Assembly: GCA_949295905.1 (NCBI GenBank)
Contig: CASFNA010000004.1
Span: forward strand, 43,491-107,490
Length of the DNA: 64,000 bases
Source: an uncultured Prevotellaceae bacterium
GTDB taxonomy: Bacteria; Bacteroidota; Bacteroidia; Bacteroidales; Bacteroidaceae
Direction of reading: 5' to 3'
This document shows positions 1 to 9,339 of the stretch, piece by piece. Each line of letters begins with the position of its first letter. The first letter of the stretch is position 1. The notes below the pieces were generated by a model, which worked only from the letters and a program-made list of their open reading frames with translations, searched no databases and had not been told where the DNA came from. The position numbers were made by a program, and so were the translations under genes.

Positions 1-2
1 CG

Positions 3-3000
3 TATGCCGACGGCGACACCGTGACCGTCACCGGCCGTGCCAAAGCATACTCGGGCGTAGCAGTGCAGGGCGCGAAAGTGAAGTACACAGTGCGCCGCAA
101 GCAGGCTCTGTGGTGGCGTTTCAACTACGTGGGGATATACCTTAACGAGGCCGACAACACTGTTTTGGCCGAAGGAGAGGCCGTTACCGATGGCAACGGA
201 GAGTTCAAAATAAAGATGCCCATGCTGCTGCCTGTATGGGAAGAAGGCTGCGGCGTCACACTCGACGTGTACAAGCGCATGGCTCGTTTCTATAACATCA
301 TAGCCGAGGCGGACGTTACCGACGTTGCCGGTGAGAGCCACGAGGGTCAGCTGTCGTTGCCTTTGGGCAACAAGCCTACGGCCTTTGGCTGCGATTTCCC
401 CGAAAAGACACTGCGCGACAGCCTGAAAACAGTAACCTTTACGCTGCGCAACTCTGCCGGAAACGACATCCCCGGCGACGTGACTTACACCGTAAGCGGC
501 ATTGACGGAACGTTTACCGCCAAGGCGAACACCGCCACAAGCATCACATGGAACACCGCGGCGCAGCTCAAGTCGGGCAAACATACGCTCACTGCGATAT
601 GTGGAAACGACACCATACGCCGCGACTTCACGGTGTTCAGCTATGAAGACACCGTGCCATGCGTCGAGACTCCCGACTGGTTCTACATCTCCGGCGACGA
701 GTTTCCGCGTGACGGAAGTCCCGTTTACATGCAGTTCGGCTCGTCAGATACCGATGTTCACGTTCTTTACACCGTCATTTCGGGCGACAAACTGCTGAAG
801 AGCGGCACGCTGGAGCTTGACGGCGAGGTGACAACACGCAAGCTGACGTATAAGGAAGAGTATGGAGACGGCCTGCGAATAAACTTGATTTGGGTGAAGG
901 ACGGCGAGGCTTACAGCCACAATGTAGGCATACGCAGGCCGCTGCCCGACAAGCGTCTCATAGTGAAATGGGGCACTTTCCGCGACCGCTTGACGCCGGG
1001 ACAACAGGAAGAGTGGACGCTCAACATAACAAAACCTGACGGAACACCGGCCGACGCGCAGCTTCTCGCTACGATGTACGACTATTCACTCGACCAATTT
1101 GCACCCTTCTCGTGGTCGTTCCCGTCGTATATGTCAATATCATTGCCTTACGCTTATTGGTCAGTTTCTGATTATTACCAGATTGTTCTCAACAGAAGCA
1201 TGGAGCTGAAGCTGGCCAACGTGCCCGCGCTCGACTTCGGTTATCTCGCCGTTACGCCTTCGCCCAACTATACAAACGGCAACGTAGTTGTTGCTGTCGA
1301 AGAGATTTCCAACGGCCCGACGAGAGGCTTGACCCTTAGAAAAGCTGTAAAAGGCGCAACGGTAAAGAACACTGCACCGGTTGTAAAGAAAGATTCTGCA
1401 ACGGAATCAGGAACCCGTATTGGCGGACTTAACATCGGTGCGCCTTTGGAATTGAGCGAAAATGTTGTTGTAAGTGATGCCGCAGGCGGCGATGCTGACG
1501 ACGAAAAGGATGCCGGAGTGCAGCTGCGCGAGAACCTGAACGAGACCGCTTTCTTCTATCCTGCTCTCCAGACGGATGCCAAGGGCAACGTTTCGGTGAA
1601 GTTCACGCTGCCCGAAAGCGTGACGACATGGCGCTTCATGGGACTTGCACACGACAAGGACATGAACAACGGAATGGTCTACGGCAAGGCCGTTGCCAGC
1701 AAGAAGGTGATGGTACAGCCCAACATGCCGCGCTTTGTGCGCGTCGGCGACCAGGCGACAATCGCCGCACGAATATCCAACACGTCAGAGAACGCCGTCA
1801 AGGGAACGGCCATAATGCAGATGGTTGACCCCGAAACAGAGAAGGTTGTGCTGGAAGTAAAGCAGAAGTTCGAGGTAAATGCGGACTCTACTTGCAGCGT
1901 ATCGTTCAACTACCGGCCTGATGCAAACCGCCCGTTGCTCGTCTGCCGCATCTTCGCCGAGGGCAAGGACTTCAGCGACGGAGAGCAACATTACCTGCCA
2001 ATCCTGCCCGACGCGGAGCTTGTAACCAACACCGTGCCCTTCACTCAGCACGAGCCGGGCGTGAAGACAATAGACCTGAAGCAGCTGTTCCCCGACGGCG
2101 GACGTGACGAAAAGCTGACCGTGGAGTACACCAACAACCCGGCATGGCTCACAATACAGGCTCTACCTTATATAAACAACGCGCGCGAGGACAACGCTAT
2201 AAGCCTTGCCACGGCTTATTATGCCAACAGTATAAGTGCATACCTTATGCAACAGTCGCCCAGGATACGCTCCGTCTTCGAGCAGTGGAAGCGCGAGGCT
2301 GGTCAGGAGAGCCTGAAGAGCAGTTTGGAAAAGAACCAGGAGCTGAAGAACATTGTGCTCGACGAGACTCCGTGGGTGGCCGACGCCGACCGCGAAAGCG
2401 ACCAGAAGCAGATGCTTGCCAACTATTTCGACAGTTCGACGCTGGCAAACAACCTCTCGACAACGCTTGAAAAACTGCGAAAACTACAAAGCACGGAGGA
2501 CGGTTCGTGGTGCTGGTGGCCGGGAATGAACTACGGTTCTTTCTCTGTTACGGCAACTGTGGCTGAAACGCTTGTGCGCCTTGACAAAATGACGGGCAAG
2601 CAGAAGGACACCAGGAAGATGCTCGATGCCGCGATGAAGTTCCTCGGCAACAGGGTAGTCGAGGAATACGAGGAAATAAAGAAGAACGAGGACAAGGGCG
2701 CTACGCCATATGTCTTTGTGAACAACGCCGTGCATTATCTGTACATCAACGCCTTGGACGGCAGGCAGCTCTCGCCGAAGGAAAGCGAGGCGGCCGACTA
2801 TCTGCTGGAAAGCCTGAAGAAGAACAACACTGCCTTGCACCTGTATTACAAGGCACTGATGGCCGTCGTGCTGGCGAAACGCGGCGAAACGACGCGCGCC
2901 GAAGAGTACATCAAGAGCCTTGACGAGTACACCGTGGAGACGGAAGAGATGGGACGCTACTATGATTCGCCGCGCACGGGCTACAGCTGGTTCGACTACG

Positions 3001-3767
3001 GCATACCTACACAGGTCGCAGCAATCGAGGCAATGACGCTGGTCAACGCGCAAGGCTACGCCGCAAGCATCGAGGGCATGAAGCGTTGGCTGCTCATGCA
3101 GAAGCGAGTACAGGGATGGGACACGCCCTACAATAATGTCAACGCCGTCTACGCGTTCCTTAACGGCAACATGGCGGCACTCGAAAGCAAGGCCGAAACG
3201 ACGCTCGCCATCGACGGCAAGCAGCTCGAACTGCCGCAAGCTACTGCCGGACTTGGCTACGTCAAGATGGCGGAAGAATACGAAGGCGGTAAAACGCTGA
3301 CAGTCAACAAGTTGTCAAAGGGCACATCTTGGGGTGCAATATACGGCCAATCGGTCTGCAAAACGTCGTCAATTGAAAGCCAATCTGCGGCCTTTCGCAT
3401 TACGAGGGAAATCCTCGACGCTGACGGCAAGCCTGCAAAGGCCTTGAAGGTGGGCGACCGCGTGACCGTTCGCATCACCATCCAGGCCGACCGCGACTAT
3501 GACTATGTGCAGGTGAAAGACAAACGCGCGGCCTGCATGGAACCTGTACGCCAGCTTAGCGGCTACCGTTCGGGCTACTACTGCGCGCCGAAGGACAACG
3601 CCACAAATTATTACTTCGACCGCATGAGCAAGGGCAAACACATCATAGAAACAGAATATTACATCGACCGCACAGGCCGCTACGAAACAGGAACGTGCAC
3701 CGCCCAATGCGCATATGCGCCTGAATATTCGGCAAGAGCCGCCTCACAGACGGTTGAAGTGAAGTAA
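3..3767 (+). CDS. Alpha-2-macroglobulin family protein, C-terminal part (5' end outside window)
   Basis: The reading frame is open from the first bases, so the start lies upstream of the window. It begins inside MG-type beta-sandwich repeats. The central motif ETAFFYPALQTDAKGNVSVK resembles the A2M domain entry, and an alpha-helical toroid-like region follows (about 2150-3250). Bacterial A2M-like proteins are periplasmic or surface traps for proteases. The position that carries the Cys-x-Glu-Gln thioester in many homologues appears here as DNAISLATAYYAN (about 2187-2226), without Cys or Gln, so covalent trapping seems to be lost. A DUF1573 protein follows 15 bp downstream and is probably co-transcribed. 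Family assignment is firm; the precise role is inferred. Confidence 0.9.
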   Translation, partial: YADGDTVTVTGRAKAYSGVAVQGAKVKYTVRRKQALWWRFNYVGIYLNEADNTVLAEGEAVTDGNGEFKIKMPMLLPVWEEGCGVTLDVYKRMARFYNIIAEADVTDVAGESHEGQLSLPLGNKPTAFGCDFPEKTLRDSLKTVTFTLRNSAGNDIPGDVTYTVSGIDGTFTAKANTATSITWNTAAQLKSGKHTLTAICGNDTIRRDFTVFSYEDTVPCVETPDWFYISGDEFPRDGSPVYMQFGSSDTDVHVLYTVISGDKLLKSGTLELDGEVTTRKLTYKEEYGDGLRINLIWVKDGEAYSHNVGIRRPLPDKRLIVKWGTFRDRLTPGQQEEWTLNITKPDGTPADAQLLATMYDYSLDQFAPFSWSFPSYMSISLPYAYWSVSDYYQIVLNRSMELKLANVPALDFGYLAVTPSPNYTNGNVVVAVEEISNGPTRGLTLRKAVKGATVKNTAPVVKKDSATESGTRIGGLNIGAPLELSENVVVSDAAGGDADDEKDAGVQLRENLNETAFFYPALQTDAKGNVSVKFTLPESVTTWRFMGLAHDKDMNNGMVYGKAVASKKVMVQPNMPRFVRVGDQATIAARISNTSENAVKGTAIMQMVDPETEKVVLEVKQKFEVNADSTCSVSFNYRPDANRPLLVCRIFAEGKDFSDGEQHYLPILPDAELVTNTVPFTQHEPGVKTIDLKQLFPDGGRDEKLTVEYTNNPAWLTIQALPYINNAREDNAISLATAYYANSISAYLMQQSPRIRSVFEQWKREAGQESLKSSLEKNQELKNIVLDETPWVADADRESDQKQMLANYFDSSTLANNLSTTLEKLRKLQSTEDGSWCWWPGMNYGSFSVTATVAETLVRLDKMTGKQKDTRKMLDAAMKFLGNRVVEEYEEIKKNEDKGATPYVFVNNAVHYLYINALDGRQLSPKESEAADYLLESLKKNNTALHLYYKALMAVVLAKRGETTRAEEYIKSLDEYTVETEEMGRYYDSPRTGYSWFDYGIPTQVAAIEAMTLVNAQGYAASIEGMKRWLLMQKRVQGWDTPYNNVNAVYAFLNGNMAALESKAETTLAIDGKQLELPQATAGLGYVKMAEEYEGGKTLTVNKLSKGTSWGAIYGQSVCKTSSIESQSAAFRITREILDADGKPAKALKVGDRVTVRITIQADRDYDYVQVKDKRAACMEPVRQLSGYRSGYYCAPKDNATNYYFDRMSKGKHIIETEYYIDRTGRYETGTCTAQCAYAPEYSARAASQTVEVK

Positions 3768-3782
3768 AACAAGACATAGATA

Positions 3783-4847
3783 ATGATGAACAGGAAAACA
3801 ATACTGGCCGCCGTGCTGGCCGCCGTGTCGCTCGACACGGCGGCGCAGCGCATCTCGGCCAAGCAGGAAGTCATAGATTGCGGCAGCGTGATGTACGAGA
3901 CTCCCGTCACGGCGAAGTTCGAACTGCGCAACAAAGGCAGCGAACTGACAATCGACACCGTGCGTACAAGCTGCGATTGCGTCGTGGCCGAATACCCGAA
4001 AGGCACCATTGCGAAAGGCGACAACTTCACGGTAGAGATTACATTCGACGCCCGACAGATGGGACATTTCTACAAAGAGGCGGCAATTTACAGCAATGCG
4101 TCAGACAAACCGTTCTATCTCACGATGAAGGGTGTCGTGGTTGACAAACTGGCCGACTACTCGGGAGTTTACGACTATACGCTCGGCAGCGTGCGCACAG
4201 ACAAGAACAACATCGAGTTTGACGACGTTAACCTCGGCGAAACGCCCGTTGAGAAAATCCACATCATCAACAGCGGCAGCGAGAGTGTAACCCCCGTGGT
4301 GATGCACCTGCCTAATTACATCAGCGCAACAGTGTCGCCCGAGACCATCGTCCCAGGACGTACGGGCGTGGCAACGTTCACACTCAACTCTACGAAACTG
4401 CGCAGCTACGGCCTTACGCAGTCGTCGGTCTACCTCGGAATGTTCCCCGGCGACAAGGTAAGCGACGACAAGGAAATATCCGTTTCGGCCGTTCTCCTGC
4501 CCGAGTTCAGGAACATGTCCGAGACGCAAAGGCGCAACGCGCCGGTTATGAAGCTGTCAACCGAGACGCTCGACCTTGGCTCTTTTGAAGACAAGGACGA
4601 CAAAAGCGGCACCATAATAATAGAAAACCAAGGCCGCAGCAGGCTCACCATCAGTTCGATGCAGATGTTCACAACCGGCCTTAAGGTGCGCCTCAACAAG
4701 TCAAGGCTTGACCCCGGCGAGTCGGCAAAGCTTAAAATCACGGCTTACCGCAAGCAACTCAAGAACGCAAGGAGCAAACCGCGCGTGCTGATGATAACCA
4801 ACGACCCCAACAAGTCGAAAGTAGTCATACACGTAAACGTCAAATGA
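3783..4847 (+). CDS. DUF1573 domain protein, exported
   Basis: The 354-residue protein has an N-terminal signal peptide (MNRKTILAAVLAAVSLDTAAQ, after a first Met). It then has at least two Ig-like ASH/Hydin-type modules. The first carries the family signature of a CDC pair after a Thr-Ser stretch (RTSCDCVVAEYP). The C-terminal module (residues about 255-354) has the same fold pattern with the ITNDPNKS turn. DUF1573 proteins are common in Bacteroidetes as periplasmic or surface proteins of unknown function. It lies 15 bp after the A2M gene and 16 bp before meaB, which suggests one transcript. The start could be either of the two adjacent Met codons. Confidence 0.85.
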   Translation: MMNRKTILAAVLAAVSLDTAAQRISAKQEVIDCGSVMYETPVTAKFELRNKGSELTIDTVRTSCDCVVAEYPKGTIAKGDNFTVEITFDARQMGHFYKEAAIYSNASDKPFYLTMKGVVVDKLADYSGVYDYTLGSVRTDKNNIEFDDVNLGETPVEKIHIINSGSESVTPVVMHLPNYISATVSPETIVPGRTGVATFTLNSTKLRSYGLTQSSVYLGMFPGDKVSDDKEISVSAVLLPEFRNMSETQRRNAPVMKLSTETLDLGSFEDKDDKSGTIIIENQGRSRLTISSMQMFTTGLKVRLNKSRLDPGESAKLKITAYRKQLKNARSKPRVLMITNDPNKSKVVIHVNVK

Positions 4848-4863
4848 ACAAAGCAGTTTAGTC

Positions 4864-5964
4864 ATGGAACACCCTGAAAACAGCAACGAATACAAAGGTC
4901 TGGCGGTAAACGCCGGAGTAGAACAGCCTTCCATTGTAAACCCTTACTTGAAGCGCGGACGCTTCAAACGGCACGAGATGTCAGTAGGAGAAATGGTCGA
5001 AGGCATACTAAAAGGCAACATCACGGTGCTTAGCCAGGCCGTAACACTGATAGAAAGCGTCAATCCCGACCATTACGCCAAGGCCCAGGAAGTTATCGAG
5101 AAATGCCTTCCGCACAGCGGACAGTCCATCCGCATCGGCATAAGCGGCGTGCCGGGAGCAGGCAAGAGCACGTCAATCGACCAGTTCGGCCTGCACGTTC
5201 TCGACCGTACCGGCGGCAAACTGGCCGTCCTTGCGATAGACCCAAGCTCGGAACGCTCCAAGGGCAGCATCCTCGGAGACAAGACACGCATGGAAAAACT
5301 GTCAGTTCGCCAGGATGCGTTCATCCGTCCCAGCCCCACTGCCGGGTCACTTGGCGGTGTGGCGCGGAAGACCCGCGAGAGCATAATACTTTGCGAAGCG
5401 GCAGGCTTCGACAAGATTTTTGTCGAGACGGTAGGCGTAGGACAGAGTGAGACTGCCTGCCACTCGATGGTTGACTTCTTCCTCCTAATCCAGCTTGCCG
5501 GCACAGGTGACGAGCTGCAAGGCATCAAACGTGGCATCATGGAAATATCCGACGGCATCGTAATCAACAAGTGTGACGGCGAGAACGTTGACCGCTGCCA
5601 CCTGGCGGCACGCAACTTCCGCAACGCCCTGCACTTCTTCCCGGCGTCGGAAAGCGGCTGGCAGCCGAAGGTTATGTGTTACAGCGGCTTCTACGGCACG
5701 GGAATAAAGGAAGTATGGGACATGATTTACGAATACTTCGACTACGTGAAGGGCAACGGTTACTTCTCTTACCGGCGCAACGAGCAAAGCAAATATTGGA
5801 TGTACGAGACCATAAACGAGCACCTGCGCGACCATTTCTACAACAATCCGGCCATCCAGCAACGGTTGGAAGAAGCCGAACGCTCCGTGCTTGAAGGGCG
5901 GCGTACAAGTTTCGCGGCGGCCAACGGTCTGCTGGACGAGTATTTTAACAATATGAATTTATAA
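4864..5964 (+). CDS. meaB: Methylmalonyl-CoA mutase-associated GTPase MeaB
   Basis: This 366-residue P-loop GTPase is of the MeaB/MMAA/ArgK type. Walker A is GVPGAGKST at residues 95-103. It is followed by AIDPSSERSKGSILGDKTRM and the switch-region sequence VETVGVGQSE, both characteristic of MeaB. The base-recognition motif appears as INKCDGEN (family NKAD). MeaB chaperones adenosylcobalamin loading and protection of methylmalonyl-CoA mutase in propionate/succinate metabolism. The mutase genes are not in this window. A hairpin follows the stop codon. Confidence 0.93.
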   Translation: MEHPENSNEYKGLAVNAGVEQPSIVNPYLKRGRFKRHEMSVGEMVEGILKGNITVLSQAVTLIESVNPDHYAKAQEVIEKCLPHSGQSIRIGISGVPGAGKSTSIDQFGLHVLDRTGGKLAVLAIDPSSERSKGSILGDKTRMEKLSVRQDAFIRPSPTAGSLGGVARKTRESIILCEAAGFDKIFVETVGVGQSETACHSMVDFFLLIQLAGTGDELQGIKRGIMEISDGIVINKCDGENVDRCHLAARNFRNALHFFPASESGWQPKVMCYSGFYGTGIKEVWDMIYEYFDYVKGNGYFSYRRNEQSKYWMYETINEHLRDHFYNNPAIQQRLEEAERSVLEGRRTSFAAANGLLDEYFNNMNL

Positions 5965-5975
5965 CATCAAACTGG

Positions 5976-6031
5976 GTTATGGAAGTTAAAGCCTGACGCA
6001 AACCACATTGTCCGGCTTTGGCTTCCATAAC
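5976..6031. repeat. Inverted repeat between meaB and ispH
   Basis: An 18-bp arm (5976-5993, GTTATGGAAGTTAAAGCC) is complementary to 6014-6031 apart from two positions that would be U-G wobbles in RNA. It shares the words ATGGAAGTTAA and GGCC/AGCC with the longer palindrome upstream of asd (34237-34349), so both may belong to one family. Confidence 0.6.
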
Positions 6032-6060
6032 TTCTTTTACATCTTCAACTTCCAACAACA

Positions 6061-6912
6061 ATGCAAATAGAGATTGACAGCGGCAGCGGCTTTTGCTTCG
6101 GAGTAACCACAGCCATACGGAAGGCCGAGGAGGAACTGGCCGCCGGCAAGACGCTTTACTGCCTCGGCGACATCGTGCACAACGGCATGGAGTGCGAAAG
6201 GCTGCGCCGCTTGGGGCTGGTAACCATCAACCACGACGAGATGGAGCGGCTGCACGGCGTAAAGGTGCTGCTCCGCGCCCACGGCGAACCGCCCGAGACA
6301 TACGCCATGGCGCAGCGCAACGGCATTGAAATAATCGACGCCACATGCCCCGTTGTGCTGCAACTGCAACGCAGGATTAAGCGGAAATACGACGAGAACA
6401 AGGACGCGCAGATTGTGATTTTCGGCAAGCCGGGACACGCCGAGGTGTTAGGACTGGTGGGACAGACGGAAGGACGGGCCGTAGTAGTGGCCGACCTTGA
6501 CGGCGTGAAACGGCTCGACTTCACGCGGGACATATACCTTTATTCGCAGACGACGAAGTCGCTCGATGAATTCCACCGCATAACTGACTACATCCAGGAA
6601 CACATCGCTCCGGGAGCGACGTTCCGCAGCTTCGACACCATCTGCCGCCAAGTGGCCAACCGCATGCCTGCAATCAGCGCGTTCGCCATGCGCCATGACC
6701 TCATACTGTTCGTTTGCGGCCGCAAGAGCAGCAACGGCCGCGTGCTATTTGCCGAATGCCAGCGCGTAAACGGCAACAGCCACCTCATAGAAGGGCCTGA
6801 AGAAATCGACCCCGCATGGCTCGCCGGTGTCGAGACTGTCGGCATATGCGGTGCCACGAGCACGCCGAAATGGCTCATGGAGAAGTGCCGCGACTGGATA
6901 ACAGAAAGGTGA
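6061..6912 (+). CDS. ispH: 4-hydroxy-3-methylbut-2-enyl diphosphate reductase
   Basis: IspH (LytB) performs the last step of the MEP isoprenoid pathway, reducing HMBPP to IPP and DMAPP with a 4Fe-4S cluster. The three cluster cysteines are visible in GFCFGV (residue 12), DATCPVV and GICGAT. Also present are the substrate-binding RAHGEPP (RSHG in most homologues) and the C-terminal STPKWL motif. The length of 283 residues is normal. It sits on the plus strand after a hairpin, so it may have its own transcript; no clear TAnnTTTG box is seen. Confidence 0.95.
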   Translation: MQIEIDSGSGFCFGVTTAIRKAEEELAAGKTLYCLGDIVHNGMECERLRRLGLVTINHDEMERLHGVKVLLRAHGEPPETYAMAQRNGIEIIDATCPVVLQLQRRIKRKYDENKDAQIVIFGKPGHAEVLGLVGQTEGRAVVVADLDGVKRLDFTRDIYLYSQTTKSLDEFHRITDYIQEHIAPGATFRSFDTICRQVANRMPAISAFAMRHDLILFVCGRKSSNGRVLFAECQRVNGNSHLIEGPEEIDPAWLAGVETVGICGATSTPKWLMEKCRDWITER

Positions 6913-6934
6913 GAAGGCCGTCCTTCCCACCTTT

Positions 6935-7240
6935 TTACCTTTTCAACATTTCCCTGACAAGATGCCTCATGGCAATCACGGGGTGGTAAAATATCATGCG
7001 CGGCCCCGAGTAGCGCATGACTTCTTTCATCTTCAGCCGCATGTCCGTGCGGTAACAATGCACCTTGCACAGCCTGCATGTAGGCTTTCGCTCGCCGAAG
7101 CGACATCTTGACAGCCTCTCTTCGGCATATTCCGCCAAAGCCCTGCATCCGCCGCAAAGACGGCAGTTTCCCTCCTTGCGGCGGCAATACAGGCGTATCA
7201 TGAGCCTTACGGTGCGGCGTTCATCGTCTATTCTGGACAT
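6935..7240 (-). CDS. Nitrous-oxide-stimulated promoter family protein (small Cys-rich protein)
   Basis: This 101-residue protein has the cysteine pattern CRLCGGC (near residue 20) and the C-terminal block CRLCKVHCYRTDMRLKMKEV followed by YSGPRMIFYHPV. The pattern matches the small family named nitrous oxide-stimulated promoter protein. Function is unknown; the cysteines suggest metal or redox-cofactor binding. It is convergent with ispH, with 22 bp between stops. Confidence 0.8.
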   Translation of the reverse strand: MSRIDDERRTVRLMIRLYCRRKEGNCRLCGGCRALAEYAEERLSRCRFGERKPTCRLCKVHCYRTDMRLKMKEVMRYSGPRMIFYHPVIAMRHLVREMLKR

Positions 7241-7340
7241 AAACTTTTATCATGTTCTGTTTTGCGTCCATCAAAAAAATGACGGATAGTTACAATAGCC
7301 ATAGTTGCAATCTGTTCAATCAGGTTGTGGGTGAATCCTG

Positions 7341-7463
7341 ATATGCCGTCTTTCAGCTTGCAAAAGGCCGTCAATTGTACACCAAAAGGCCACCTTTTGC
7401 GTTGTGAAAGGCCACCTTTTGCGTTGTGAAAGACCGCCTTTTGCAACGGGCCTGACAGTCAGG
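7341..7463. repeat. 22-bp-unit array A
   Basis: Four to five units, the best three spaced exactly 22 bp apart (AAAGGCCACCTTTTGCGTT at 7385 and 7407, AAAGACCGCCTTTTGC at 7429). A diverged tail, CCTGACAGTCAGGCACTT, follows. It lies downstream of the SGNH hydrolase stop codon. Confidence 0.85.
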
Positions 7464-7479
7464 CACTTGGCGTGTGGTT

Positions 7480-8337
7480 TCAGAATACCGGCAGACCGTA
7501 CAACTGGCGGACGAGCGTCTGCGCCAGACGCAGCTGCCCCCGGTCGCCCGGGTGAAGCAGGTCGGTAGCCTTGTCGTGGAAGAAATGCTGCTGCGCCGCC
7601 ACCATGGGGTTTAGTCCGCTCACGGCGTTGAGGTCGATTACCGGCACGCCCCATACGTTGCCGGCCTCTTTGACAGCCTCCACATAAGCGTCGAAATATT
7701 CTCCGTACAGGTTCTGCCAGCTCTCGTCGGGCTGTATGTTGGTGTCGCCGAATGCCGCTGCGGCGCGGTGGATGGGCGTGAGCAGCACAATCTGCTTGTC
7801 GGGGAACAGTGTCTTGAGCTTCTGCAAGGCTATGTTGATGCGCCCCTTGAACGTGTTGCCGTCTGTCGAATACGTGCGGCGCTTGCGCCTGTACTGCTTC
7901 TTTTCGCCGTGCACGGCCGCCGTCACGGCGCCTTCCTCCTCGTCATACCACCGTCCCAAAGGCACTCCTGCGTTGAAGTCGTTTGTCCCGATGAACACTA
8001 TCACGGCATCAACGCTGTCGCCATGTTCAGTTGCAAGCAGCCCGGCCTGCCTCGGCACGTCGTCCCACTGGCGGCCGCTCTTGCCGTAGACATAAGGCTC
8101 TATGGCGAGCATCTGTCGCAGGTAGTGCCAGTATTTGCGCGGAATGTCGGCCTGGTTGTTCTTCGGGTCGGTCATAGAGTCGCCTATGAACCCTACCCTC
8201 TTGCCATACCACGGGTGGCAGGCGGCCTGCTCCTGTACGACTGAATTTTGGCAGGCGGCGTTGCATGCGCCGTCCTGTGCAGTCACGGTGGAGCATGCCA
8301 GCACTGCGGCGAGCAGTGCAAAAGTCTTGTTAATCAT
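7480..8337 (-). CDS. SGNH/GDSL-type hydrolase, exported
   Basis: The 285-residue protein has a signal peptide (MINKTFALLAAVLACSTVTAQ). The SGNH blocks are all present: GDSM with the nucleophilic Ser (block I), a Gly in the expected region, GTND (block III) and DLLHPG with catalytic Asp and His (block V). It is probably a periplasmic esterase acting on carbohydrate or lipid esters. It begins 13 bp after cysK on the same strand and is probably co-transcribed, although no functional link is evident. Confidence 0.88.
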   Translation of the reverse strand: MINKTFALLAAVLACSTVTAQDGACNAACQNSVVQEQAACHPWYGKRVGFIGDSMTDPKNNQADIPRKYWHYLRQMLAIEPYVYGKSGRQWDDVPRQAGLLATEHGDSVDAVIVFIGTNDFNAGVPLGRWYDEEEGAVTAAVHGEKKQYRRKRRTYSTDGNTFKGRINIALQKLKTLFPDKQIVLLTPIHRAAAAFGDTNIQPDESWQNLYGEYFDAYVEAVKEAGNVWGVPVIDLNAVSGLNPMVAAQQHFFHDKATDLLHPGDRGQLRLAQTLVRQLYGLPVF

Positions 8338-8350
8338 ATCAGAATAGTTT

Positions 8351-9277
8351 TTAAGAGTTATATCCGAACAGTTCGGTAGACAGGTATCTCTCGCCAGTAT
8401 CGGGCAACAGGGTCACTATGTGCTTGCCCCTGTTCTCCTGCCGCATGGCTATTCTCACCACCGCAGCCACCGCCGCGCCCGACGATATGCCGGCAAACAG
8501 CCCTTCAGTTGCAGCCAACTGACGCGCCGTGCGCATGGCGTCGTCGTCAGATACGGTGACTATTTCATCCACCACAGCGGCATCGTATGTCTTGGGGATG
8601 AAGTTCGCGCCTATTCCCTGGATTTTGTGCGGCCCGGCCTTGCCCGTGGACAGCAGCGGCGACGACGCAGGTTCAACGGCCACTATGCGTACCGCGCCGT
8701 TGTGCTCCTTCAGCCTTCGCCCTGTGCCCGACACCGTTCCGCCTGTGCCTACGCACGCTACGAATATGTCAACCCTGCCGCCCGTCTGCTCGATGATTTC
8801 CCTGCCGGTCGTCATGTAGTGGCATAGGGGGTTGGCCGGGTTGTCAAACTGGCCGAGCGTCACCGAGCCTTTGACCGCCGCGCGCAGGCGTAAGGCCTCG
8901 GCCACTGCGCCCGCCATGCCTTCAGCCGCAGGCGTAAGGCGCACCTCCGCGCCGTAAGCCGCGAGCAGTTTGCGCCGTTCCAGGCTCATCGTCTCGGGCA
9001 TTGTCAGTATCAGCCGGTAGCCCTTTACCGCCGCAACGAGCGCCAGCCCGATTCCCGTGTTGCCGCTCGTAGGCTCTATTATGGTAGCTCCGGGATGCAG
9101 GATGCCCCTTGCCTCCGCATCCTCTACCATCGCCTGGGCCACCCTGTCCTTTACGCTTCCGCCGGGATTGAACATCTCCGCCTTGGCCATGATTGGCGTT
9201 TCAAGCCCTGCGGCGCGTGATATCCGGCCAAGCTCCACGAGCGGAGTGCGCCCTATTTGTGGCAATATATTGTTCAT
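8351..9277 (-). CDS. cysK: Cysteine synthase A (O-acetylserine sulfhydrylase)
   Basis: This PLP enzyme makes cysteine from O-acetylserine and sulfide. The cofactor lysine lies in NPGGSVKDR, the phosphate-binding loop is PTSGNTGIG, and the GTGGTVSGTGR glycine loop and the C-terminal SSGAA motif are present. The start at the second Met (MNNILPQIGRTPLVEL) is preferred because it brings the product close to family N-termini. A start three codons earlier at 9286 is possible; no Shine-Dalgarno sequence favours either. Confidence 0.93.
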   Translation of the reverse strand: MNNILPQIGRTPLVELGRISRAAGLETPIMAKAEMFNPGGSVKDRVAQAMVEDAEARGILHPGATIIEPTSGNTGIGLALVAAVKGYRLILTMPETMSLERRKLLAAYGAEVRLTPAAEGMAGAVAEALRLRAAVKGSVTLGQFDNPANPLCHYMTTGREIIEQTGGRVDIFVACVGTGGTVSGTGRRLKEHNGAVRIVAVEPASSPLLSTGKAGPHKIQGIGANFIPKTYDAAVVDEIVTVSDDDAMRTARQLAATEGLFAGISSGAAVAAVVRIAMRQENRGKHIVTLLPDTGERYLSTELFGYNS

Positions 9278-9339
9278 GCAATGCATAAATTACGACTCAT
9301 AATCCACAAACGCCTGTCGGCATTTGTGTTGTTCACTTC

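Noticed and set aside
2484-3239. 251-residue minus-strand frame in the A2M gene
   Set aside because: Antisense shadow; no RBS, promoter or motif.
7228-7446. Short reading frames with recurring peptides such as KAVFRNAKDGLSQ and [13 protein letters not shown], here and at 11005, 28196, 33060, 39560 and 56603
   Set aside because: They are translations of the 22-bp arrays. The resemblance between them reflects the DNA repeat, not a protein family.
7341-7463. 22-bp arrays as CRISPR arrays
   Set aside because: Units are contiguous (22-bp period without unique spacers), each is partly palindromic, copies diverge within an array, and there are no cas genes.
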